In this document: piece after piece, positions 1 through 5,244 of the stretch
Layout of the letters: every line of letters begins with the position of its first letter
Numbering within the stretch: the stretch's first letter is position 1
Assembly: GCA_030590185.1 (NCBI GenBank)
Contig: JAUUZB010000287.1
Span: 1-6,120 of the forward strand
Direction of reading: 5' to 3'
Source of the DNA: Deltaproteobacteria bacterium
Lineage (GTDB): Bacteria; Myxococcota; XYA12-FULL-58-9; JAUUZB01
DNA: 6,120 bases
Program-made: the position numbers and the translations under genes
Notes under the pieces: generated by a model
Database searches by the model: none
What the model was told of the DNA's origin: nothing
What the model saw: the letters and a program-made list of their open reading frames with translations, nothing else

Positions 1-127
1 GCAGGCCGAAGCGGCCGGCGTGGCCCGCGAAGTGCTTGGCGCCTGCGCCCTGGGCCGAGCCGGCCACCAGCGTGCCGGCGGCGCCGCCCGCGAGTCCGGT
101 GAGAAAGCCGCGACGTGAGACGCTCAT
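1..127 (-). CDS. Tat-exported protein, N-terminus only; probable HmcB/DsrO-like periplasmic ferredoxin subunit
   Basis: Only the first 42 codons are inside the window; the gene runs off the left edge. I translated it by hand. It starts MSVSRRGFLTG, a twin-arginine motif (SRRGFL) followed by an Ala/Gly-rich hydrophobic stretch and a likely cleavage site near SAQGAGA. After it comes KHFAGHAGRFGL. In HmcB/DsrO-type ferredoxins a similar Gly-rich, Arg-Phe/Tyr-Gly segment leads directly into the first CxxCxxC cluster motif, but that motif would lie beyond the window. The ATG overlaps the stop codon of the 16-heme cytochrome gene by 4 bp (ATGA), and an excellent Shine-Dalgarno precedes it, so the start is firm. 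Established knowledge: HmcA is encoded next to the Tat-exported iron-sulfur protein HmcB in Desulfovibrio. The ferredoxin assignment is inference from this context and the leader. Any other Tat substrate cannot be excluded. Confidence 0.7.
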   Translation of the reverse strand, partial: MSVSRRGFLTGLAGGAAGTLVAGSAQGAGAKHFAGHAGRFGL

Positions 128-1803
128 CGCTTCTCCTCCTTGGGGGCTTTGGGAACGGCCTCGGCGTGACAGTCGATGCAGCCGGTCTTCTTGATGCTCA
201 TCGACTCGTGACAGCCGATGCACTGGCGGTGGTAGGCGGCCTTGAGGCTCGGTTGGTCTCGGGTGGGGTGGGCCTTGGCGCCGTGGCAGGAACGGCAGGC
301 CGGCGGCCGGGTTGCGGGCGGGCTGTGATGATGGCAGCCGGCGCACAGGGTGGTGTCGGTGTGGAAGGCTCCGGCGAGTTTGTTCTCGCGGGCCTTGCGG
401 TCGAGGGTGGCGACGATTTTGCCGTGGGGGAGCTTGGAGGGTTGGTAGTCGCGGGCGAGGAGGTTGATGACTACGGTTTCGGGGAAGGCCTCCGAGAAGG
501 GGGGGAGCGGGGCGCGGGTCACGGGGGGGGACGGGGGCGGCGGGGGTTCCGGTGACAGTGTCGGCTCCGGTGACGGTGACGGTGACGGTGACAGTGACAG
601 TGACGGTGACGGTGACAGTTCCGGCGTCGGCGACAGTTCCGGTGACGGTGACGGTGTCGGGATGTTCGCGGTTGGGTCGGTGCCCTCCGGGAGCGCTGGC
701 GGGAGCCCGCCGCTGTGGCAGGTAGCGCAGGACTGCTCGGCGGGGGGAGGCGGCATGGCGGCGTGGCAGCCGGCGCAGGCGGGCACGTCGGTGGTCTGGC
801 GATGGCAGCCGACGCAGCTTCGGTCCGAGGTTGGCTCGTGAAAGGCGTTCGCCAGGGTCACGCCGCCGCCGTCCGGGCTACCGGTGAGGGTGTGGCATTT
901 GTCGCAGGCGGCGAGGGTCTGGTGGTGACAGGTGGAGCAGGACTCGGTTAGGGGCTCGTGGAGCTGGTGGTCGAAGGGTACGCGGCCGGCCTTGCCCCCG
1001 GCTGCTTGGATCCAGGTCCGGTCCGGTTGACCGCGCATCAGGCGGGGAATGGGATCGAGTTTCTTGATCGTGGCCCGTTCCTCGGCGCCGTGACACCCGG
1101 CGCAGCGTGACGGGCCGGTCTTCTGGTTCTTCTCTTCTCCGCCGAGGTGGCAGGTCACGCAGGCATCGTGGGCGGCGTTTCTCAGCGCCGGGGTGCGCTC
1201 GACCCGTTCGGCCCCGTGACAGTCGGTGCAGGCGCTCTCCTTGCCCTTGGCATAAACGAGCTTCTTGGCCTGCTCATCGTAGACGTGGTGGCAACCGTCG
1301 CATTTGTCCTGATGCGCGATGACGTGACGCGCGTGGAGCGAGTAGTCCATGCGCATGGCGAGCCGCTCGGCCGCGACGCCGGGGTGTGACCCATGACACT
1401 CGGCGCAGGTGACCGGCAGATTTCGTTTGAGCTCGACGCTCTTGGTGGCGTGACAGTCTAGGCAGCGCTGGTGGTAGAGCTCCATCAGGGCGTCCCGGGT
1501 GAGGGGATCCGGCCGGCGCTGAAAGGTGAACACCGGGCGTCCGTCTTCGCCCTTCGGGTGGCAGGCAACGCAGCCTTCCTTGGCCAGTGCCGCGACGTGC
1601 TTGCCGTGGGGGAACGCCACCAACGGGCGTTGCAACGAGCCGAGGGACGCGGGCCAGGGGATCTCCAGGGTGGAGCCATCGCTGGCGCGCTCCGCAACGC
1701 CGTCGCCGTTGCAGCCGATCAGGGCCACCCCGATTACCAGCGAGAGAGCTCCAAGCAGCTTCATGCCCTGTCTCAGATGTACCATCACTTCGTTCTCGCT
1801 CAC
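124..1803 (-). CDS. hmcA: HmcA-like 16-heme periplasmic cytochrome c, probable lipoprotein
   Basis: A 559-residue exported multiheme cytochrome c. Sixteen CxxCH motifs begin near residues 78, 114, 133, 168, 192, 215, 234, 289, 300, 330, 343, 359, 487, 503, 528 and 542. They group as 3+4+4+1+4, the class III (cytochrome c3) module plan known for Desulfovibrio HmcA, and the length is also close to that protein. Extra histidines before the modules (FPHGKH, YSLHARH, FDHQLH, AFH, AYH) are the expected distal heme ligands. The N-terminus carries a lipoprotein signal, MKLLGALSLVIGVALIGC from residue 14, with lipobox LIGC and Cys31. Residues 380-438 form a Ser-Pro linker that isolates the last four hemes. 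The listed GTG start gives a GTGA overlap with the upstream iron-sulfur gene; ATGs at 1785 and 1764 are alternatives, and no start has a clear Shine-Dalgarno. Likely role: an electron wire between small periplasmic cytochromes and the membrane complex. The symbol follows heme count and layout. A different 16-heme family is possible but less likely. Confidence 0.85.
   Translation of the reverse strand: MSENEVMVHLRQGMKLLGALSLVIGVALIGCNGDGVAERASDGSTLEIPWPASLGSLQRPLVAFPHGKHVAALAKEGCVACHPKGEDGRPVFTFQRRPDPLTRDALMELYHQRCLDCHATKSVELKRNLPVTCAECHGSHPGVAAERLAMRMDYSLHARHVIAHQDKCDGCHHVYDEQAKKLVYAKGKESACTDCHGAERVERTPALRNAAHDACVTCHLGGEEKNQKTGPSRCAGCHGAEERATIKKLDPIPRLMRGQPDRTWIQAAGGKAGRVPFDHQLHEPLTESCSTCHHQTLAACDKCHTLTGSPDGGGVTLANAFHEPTSDRSCVGCHRQTTDVPACAGCHAAMPPPPAEQSCATCHSGGLPPALPEGTDPTANIPTPSPSPELSPTPELSPSPSLSLSPSPSPSPEPTLSPEPPPPPSPPVTRAPLPPFSEAFPETVVINLLARDYQPSKLPHGKIVATLDRKARENKLAGAFHTDTTLCAGCHHHSPPATRPPACRSCHGAKAHPTRDQPSLKAAYHRQCIGCHESMSIKKTGCIDCHAEAVPKAPKEEKR
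135..141 (-). promoter_or_regulatory. Shine-Dalgarno AAGGAGG for the Tat-exported protein gene
   Basis: On the minus strand AAGGAGG lies 7 nt before the ATG at 127-125, inside the last codons of the cytochrome gene (the Lys-Glu-Glu-Lys tail). It is the best ribosome-binding site in the operon. It fixes the start of the downstream gene and suggests strong independent initiation in addition to coupling through the ATGA overlap. Confidence 0.85.
549..662 (-). repeat. Hexanucleotide tandem repeat encoding a Ser-Pro linker
   Basis: Read on the plus strand, 569-616 is eight uninterrupted RGTGAC hexamers (mostly GGTGAC, two AGTGAC). The same 6-bp phase continues less perfectly on both sides (GGTGAC at 551, 641 and 647, with AGTTCC, GGCGTC and GGTGTC variants). 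On the coding strand each unit reads TCA-CYG, giving Ser-Pro, or Ser-Leu where the transition occurs. This explains the SLSL step inside the SPSP run. The tract lies within the interdomain linker of the 16-heme cytochrome (about 490-666). Copy-number change would keep the frame. Confidence 0.9.
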
Positions 1804-3119
1804 GGCTCGGGCCGCTCGATGACCTTGACCAGCAGCTCATTGATGAAGCGGACGTGCATGCCGAGCTTGTAGTGCCCGATGACGTCCTCGATGCCGCTGT
1901 GGCAGTTGTGACAGGGCGTGATGCAGATGTCGGCGCCGGTCGCCTCGAGCTGCTCCGCCTTGACCCGGATGCTCTTCATGCGACTGAGCTTCCAGGGCGG
2001 GCCGCAGTTGATCACCCCGCCGCCGGCGGCGCAGCAGTAGTTGTGCTCGTGGCGGGGGTCCATGTCGCGAAAGTCTTCGCAGATGGCGTTGACCACGTAG
2101 CGGAGCTTGTCGTGCAGACCGCGGCCACGCACGATGTTGCAGGGGTCCTGCACCGTGACCGACTCCTTGATCTTCTCTTTGATCTTCAGCCGGCCGCTCT
2201 TGATCAGCTCGTAATAGAACTCGACCGCGTGGACCATCGGGACCGGCGGCTCCTTCCAGCCCAACCACTTGGGCCCGTCGTACACCGCGCCGCGGTAGGC
2301 ATGACCGCATTCACCCATCACCACCCGCTTGACCTTGAGGGCCATGGCCCGGTCCCAGTGCAAGCGCTCGACCCTGCCCATGATTTCAAAGTCGCCGGAG
2401 TACATCGCCATGTTGGAGTTGTCCCAGCCGTCGGCGCTGGGCATCGTCCAGCTCACGTTTGCCGCCGTCATGATCTGCGACATGTTGCCGAGTAGCTGGG
2501 CGAGGATCTTGGGCTCCGGCGCGATGACGCTGTACATGATCTCGGCGCCCTCGACGTCGAGGGGGATCTTGGAGCCGGGGAGCTCGTCGCGGGCATCCTC
2601 CTCCTGCCAGATCAACGTGTCGATCCACTCGTCCGGCTGAACCCACATCTGGTTCATGGTGGCGGCGTGGCTGTTGGTGGTGTCCTGGAGGTACTGCGGC
2701 ACGACCCCCAACAGGCTGCAGATGCGCCGCACGGTCATGATGAGATAGGAGATGTCGATGCCGAAGGGGCAATACATGCTGCAGCGCTTGCAGGCGCCAC
2801 ACTCGGTGAAGGCGATGCGTGCGGACTTGCGCAGCAGGGCACCATCGACCTTGCCCTTGCGGCGCACCATCTCCCACAGGGTGTCCTTGACCTTGGCCAC
2901 CGGGGCGTAGTCCGGGTCCTTGTCCCGTGACACGTAGGAGTGGCAGGCCTCGGCGCACAGGCCGCAGCGCACGCAGGTTTCGAGGTAGACTTTGAGTCGC
3001 GCCGCGCTCTCGTTGTCGAGCACGTGGCGGATGACCTTCTCGATTTTTTCCGGCGTTAGCTTGGCGATGGCGTCATCGATGCCGGGATCGACCACTGCTT
3101 CGTCGACTGGATCAGACAT
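1800..3119 (-). CDS. tmcB: TmcB/HmcF/DsrK-type iron-sulfur protein with CCG domain (HdrD-like)
   Basis: A 439-residue protein with no signal peptide, expected on the cytoplasmic face of the membrane. Two ferredoxin-type motifs bind [4Fe-4S] clusters: CVRCGLCAEAC (residues 49-59, followed by H rather than P) and CGACKRCSMYCP (107-118). The C-terminal half holds one complete CCG (cysteine-rich) motif: C327 in DPCN, C362-C363 in YCCAAGGG, and C403/C406 in PCHNCH. This arrangement binds the noncubane cluster of heterodisulfide reductase. The expected first CCG unit is degenerate: ECGHA at about 270 keeps one Cys, and the region near residues 230-234 (DGWDN) has no CC pair. Thus a single catalytic cluster is predicted, as I recall for the DsrK/HmcF/TmcB group. 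It would take electrons from the cytochrome b subunit and pass them to a thiol/disulfide or other cytoplasmic acceptor. GAGG lies 9 nt before the ATG; the gene is 18 bp downstream of the membrane subunit. HmcF is an equally valid name; the neighbouring propeller gene favours TmcB. Confidence 0.88.
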   Translation of the reverse strand: MSDPVDEAVVDPGIDDAIAKLTPEKIEKVIRHVLDNESAARLKVYLETCVRCGLCAEACHSYVSRDKDPDYAPVAKVKDTLWEMVRRKGKVDGALLRKSARIAFTECGACKRCSMYCPFGIDISYLIMTVRRICSLLGVVPQYLQDTTNSHAATMNQMWVQPDEWIDTLIWQEEDARDELPGSKIPLDVEGAEIMYSVIAPEPKILAQLLGNMSQIMTAANVSWTMPSADGWDNSNMAMYSGDFEIMGRVERLHWDRAMALKVKRVVMGECGHAYRGAVYDGPKWLGWKEPPVPMVHAVEFYYELIKSGRLKIKEKIKESVTVQDPCNIVRGRGLHDKLRYVVNAICEDFRDMDPRHEHNYCCAAGGGVINCGPPWKLSRMKSIRVKAEQLEATGADICITPCHNCHSGIEDVIGHYKLGMHVRFINELLVKVIERPEP

Positions 3120-3137
3120 GTCTCGTTGCCTCGCTGG

Positions 3138-3785
3138 TTACCAATCCCGCGACCGGCGCACGGCGCCGAACTCGCTGCCCATGTACGCCCGGGTGAACAC
3201 GAACCAGATCACGTGGGCCAGGCGGGTGAAGGGAATCGCCACCAGCCACACCACTCCGGTTGAAATGTGGAGGATGACGGCGGTCCGCGCCGGGAGCCAT
3301 TGTTGGTGGGCGATGAAGCCGGTGAGGAACGGCGACACCACCAACAGGGCGATGGCGTAGTCGCGCCAGGTCGAGACGTTGCGCACCTCCGGCGCGGCGA
3401 TGCGGCGCAGGACGAAGAAGGTCACCCCGATGATCACCACGATGGTCATCACGTCGGTGGCGAGCGGCGGTAGGCTCCACCAGCTGATCCCCCAGGCCTC
3501 CTCCCACAGCACCGCGTGTCCCATGGCGAACAGTGGTGTAATCAACACACAGAGGTGAAAGGCGAAGGAGACGGCGCTCATCACCGGATGGGCCCGCATG
3601 TTGAGGCTGTTGTAGGGGATCATCCAGTGCATGAGGGAACGCAGGCCAAACTTGACGCTCATGGTCGGGAAGACCGTCTTTTCCTGCTTGGCCAGCAGCC
3701 CCATGCTCATCAGTCGGTAGAGGGTGCCGCCGACTAGGCCGATGAAGGCGAGCCACACCAGCGGTCCACTCACGAGCTCGTACAT
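3138..3785 (-). CDS. tmcC: Membrane cytochrome b subunit, TmcC/HmcE/DsrM (NarI-like) type
   Basis: A 215-residue integral membrane protein with about five predicted helices (roughly residues 5-28, 68-92, 108-127, 141-158 and 168-196), the size and topology of the gamma/NarI-like subunits of nitrate reductase, DsrMKJOP, Hmc and Tmc complexes. Candidate axial heme b ligands are H66, H77 and H90 in or near helix 2, and H173 and H191 in helix 5; NarI-type proteins use His pairs from these two helices for two b hemes. H53 and H160 are further histidines near helix ends. The loop SLMHWMIPYNSLNMRAHP between helices 1 and 2 resembles DsrM/HmcE-type proteins. It likely carries electrons between the periplasmic cytochrome module and the CCG protein encoded 18 bp downstream, and may couple to quinone or proton movement; that is inference. 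GAGGAGA lies 6 nt before the ATG, in the 15-bp gap after the propeller gene. TmcC versus HmcE cannot be settled by sequence alone here. Confidence 0.85.
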   Translation of the reverse strand: MYELVSGPLVWLAFIGLVGGTLYRLMSMGLLAKQEKTVFPTMSVKFGLRSLMHWMIPYNSLNMRAHPVMSAVSFAFHLCVLITPLFAMGHAVLWEEAWGISWWSLPPLATDVMTIVVIIGVTFFVLRRIAAPEVRNVSTWRDYAIALLVVSPFLTGFIAHQQWLPARTAVILHISTGVVWLVAIPFTRLAHVIWFVFTRAYMGSEFGAVRRSRDW

Positions 3786-3800
3786 CTCTCGTCTCCTCGT

Positions 3801-5063
3801 TCAGCCTATGATCTCGGTGACCGGGATCACCTCGCGCAGGTACTTGCCGTCCGCGACACCGCGCACCAGGAGCTTTTGACCGTCCGAACTGAAGACCGGA
3901 TCCCAGAGGCGCTCGCGTTGCTGCCCCCAGGGTCGGCCGTTGATCGCGAGGCTGTAGTGCCCGTCGCGATCTACCTTGGCGGCCACCAGCTCACCGTTGG
4001 GGCTGAAGACCGGGTCCCAGATCATGTCGAAGGTGCTCGACCAGGGCTGGCCATCGACCGCCATGGTCCAGCGGTTGTCGTCCTTGACGATGGCCGCCAC
4101 CCGCCGGCCGTCCGGGGAGAAGTGGGGCTTCATCACCAGATCGCCGACCGTGAACGGCCAGGGTCGGTCGTCAACGGCGATCGTCCAGCGTCCGTAGCTC
4201 GGCGCGACCACCGCGGCGAGACGCGCCCCGTCCGGGCTAGCGACGGTGTTCCAGAGTTGCACGTACCGACCGTCCCAGACTGGTTTGTCGTTCTCCGCCA
4301 GGGTCCAGGCGCCCCGCTGGCGGACCGGCATGACGATCCGGTCGGTGCCGCGGAAGATCGGCTCCCAAACGCAGCCATAGGGAGTAGCCCAGAGTTTCTC
4401 ATTCTCGGCCACCGTGTAATCACAGACGTCGGTGCGCACTTCGGCGGCGACCCGTTGACCGTCGGGGCTGAGGATGGGGCCATAGACGTTGAGGAAGTGC
4501 TGTGCCCAGGCCTTGCCATCGACCGCCAGACCCCAGGTGCCCTCCAGAAACTTGAAGATGTCGGCTTCCGGAAGCTCCTCGACCTGCACCGTGGCCGCCA
4601 CGTGTTGGCCGTCGTCGCTGAGCGCGTACTCGCGTAGGGAGAAAAAGTTTTCCTCCCACGCCTTGCCGTTGACCGCGATCGAGTAGGCCATGTCGCGTTT
4701 GATCTGCACCGCGATAGCGCTGCCGTCCGGGGTGAGCTTCGGGTTCCAGACGAACTCCCAGCGCTCCGGCCAGAGCTCGCCGTCGACCCCGACGGTCCAC
4801 TCGTCGTCGACCCGCACCAGGCTGAGCAGGCGACCGTCCGCCGTGAACTGCAGCTGCAGGGCCTTTTCGAGCTCATCGGCCCAGGGCTCGCCGTTGGCCA
4901 CCACCCGCAGGCGATCCGGCTCCATCTCCACCACCGCCCCGAGCCGCTCGCCGTCGGGGCTCACCGCCACGTAGAGGATCTGCTCGCCGCCCGGGGTCAA
5001 GGCGTTGAGGTCGGCCACCTCTCGCTTTTCGATCCCCCAATTCCAGCTCTCGAGCTCGACCAT
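3801..5063 (-). CDS. tmcD: TmcD-like cytoplasmic beta-propeller (WD40/PD40-like) protein
   Basis: A 420-residue soluble protein with no signal peptide or membrane segment. From about residue 28 to the end it consists of some ten imperfect units of 36-50 residues with the pattern [W/Y]-x-P-x-[F/L]-S-P-D-G-x-x-[V/L]-A-A-x-V, then [W/Y]-[T/S]-[I/L/M]-A-V-[D/N]-G-x-x-W. This is the rhythm of WD40/TolB-like (PD40) blades; the conserved Trp at blade ends makes it Trp-rich. Unit 4 has an insertion (PEADIFKFLEGT). Established knowledge: TmcD of the Desulfovibrio transmembrane complex is a Trp-rich protein with WD40-like repeats and unknown function. It is the first gene of this operon, directly behind the sigma54 promoter, with GGAGA 4 nt before the ATG. 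With no catalytic or cofactor motif visible, a scaffold role on the cytoplasmic face for the CCG subunit is my inference. Other PD40-repeat proteins are possible; the adjacent cytochrome b and CCG genes make TmcD the best match. Confidence 0.78.
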   Translation of the reverse strand: MVELESWNWGIEKREVADLNALTPGGEQILYVAVSPDGERLGAVVEMEPDRLRVVANGEPWADELEKALQLQFTADGRLLSLVRVDDEWTVGVDGELWPERWEFVWNPKLTPDGSAIAVQIKRDMAYSIAVNGKAWEENFFSLREYALSDDGQHVAATVQVEELPEADIFKFLEGTWGLAVDGKAWAQHFLNVYGPILSPDGQRVAAEVRTDVCDYTVAENEKLWATPYGCVWEPIFRGTDRIVMPVRQRGAWTLAENDKPVWDGRYVQLWNTVASPDGARLAAVVAPSYGRWTIAVDDRPWPFTVGDLVMKPHFSPDGRRVAAIVKDDNRWTMAVDGQPWSSTFDMIWDPVFSPNGELVAAKVDRDGHYSLAINGRPWGQQRERLWDPVFSSDGQKLLVRGVADGKYLREVIPVTEIIG

Positions 5064-5064
5064 A

Positions 5065-5072
5065 CTCTCTCC
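5065..5072 (-). promoter_or_regulatory. Ribosome-binding site GGAGAGAG of the first operon gene
   Basis: GGAGAGAG on the minus strand ends one base before the ATG at 5063; its GGAGA core is 4 nt upstream, slightly close. It supports this ATG as the start of the propeller gene and leaves a leader of only about 37 nt from the predicted transcription start near 5100. Confidence 0.65.
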
Positions 5073-5110
5073 GAATCCGTCTGCGGTCGTTCCGTTGGAC
5101 CAAGATTATT

Positions 5111-5127
5111 TGCAAACAGTGCGCCAA
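5111..5127 (-). promoter_or_regulatory. sigma54 (-24/-12) promoter for the Tmc/Hmc operon
   Basis: On the minus strand the element reads TTGGCGCACTGTTTGCA. The GG and GC dinucleotides are separated by exactly 10 bp, and 11 of the 13 defined positions of the YTGGCACG-N4-TTGCW consensus match; the misses are the A and final G of TGGCACG. An A/T-rich stretch (AATAATCTTG) follows the -12 GC, as is common at these promoters. The predicted start point is near 5100, about 37 nt before the ATG of the first operon gene. No comparable sigma70-type -35/-10 pair was seen in this gap. Transcription would need RpoN and an active enhancer-binding protein. Confidence 0.8.
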
Positions 5128-5197
5128 CCTCGACCGGGGGAGAGCCGCGTTTGGCCGCCCCGTGAGCGCGCCCCGGGGCAACCGGCCGCTGCCACGT

Positions 5198-5215
5198 TGC
5201 AACTGCTGCGTTGCA
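5198..5215. promoter_or_regulatory. Operator/enhancer-like inverted repeat TGCAAC-N6-GTTGCA (promoter-proximal)
   Basis: This is a perfect 6-bp-arm inverted repeat, TGCAAC-TGCTGC-GTTGCA on the plus strand, centred about 106 bp upstream of the predicted sigma54 transcription start. That is a usual distance for upstream activating sequences of Fis-HTH enhancer-binding proteins. It abuts a second 18-bp inverted repeat without a gap. A further half-site GGCAACC lies at 5177-5183, nearer the promoter. Which protein binds it is not shown by the sequence. Confidence 0.6.
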
Positions 5216-5233
5216 TGTTGCGAAACGGCAACA
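5216..5233. promoter_or_regulatory. Operator/enhancer-like inverted repeat TGTTGC-N6-GCAACA (promoter-distal)
   Basis: This is a perfect 6-bp-arm inverted repeat, TGTTGC-GAAACG-GCAACA on the plus strand, centred about 124 bp upstream of the predicted transcription start and 18 bp (close to two helical turns) from the centre of its neighbour. Its TGT...ACA ends resemble NtrC-family binding sites. It lies 11 bp downstream of the stop codon of the regulator gene. No T-run follows the dyad on the minus strand, so a terminator role is unlikely. Confidence 0.6.
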
Positions 5234-5244
5234 CGAAGAGGGCC

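Noticed and set aside
549..662. Regular repeats that might suggest a CRISPR array or a regulatory satellite
   Set aside because: The unit is 6 bp with no spacers and reads in frame as Ser-Pro inside a linker flanked by heme modules; it is a coding low-complexity tract.
1587..2495. Plus-strand open frame of about 302 codons opposite the CCG iron-sulfur gene
   Set aside because: It lies antisense to a gene with clear cluster motifs, crosses the junction into the cytochrome gene, has low-complexity Arg/Ala/Asp/His-rich composition and no recognisable motif. It is a by-product of G/C-ending codons.
3876..4637. Plus-strand open frame of about 253 codons opposite the propeller gene
   Set aside because: Its translation mirrors the repeat units of the minus-strand protein (recurrent GAEDR, AIDR-like strings), which is expected for an antisense shadow of repeated DNA. 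No ribosome-binding site or domain supports it.
5170..5179. Perfect 10-bp palindrome GCCCCGGGGC between the tandem repeats and the promoter
   Set aside because: It is pure G/C in a G/C-rich spacer, has no second copy and no poly-T, and is unlike the GTTGC/GCAAC elements; chance is a sufficient explanation.
5128..5197. Search for an IHF site that would bend DNA between the enhancer-like repeats and the sigma54 promoter
   Set aside because: No stretch resembles WATCAANNNNTTR; the spacer is too G/C-rich to claim one.
5198..5233. Dyads after the regulator stop codon considered as a Rho-independent terminator
   Set aside because: Stems are only 6 bp with 6-nt loops and no T-run follows on the minus strand. 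Position and symmetry fit protein-binding sites better. No convincing terminator is visible between the regulator and the operon, so read-through is possible.
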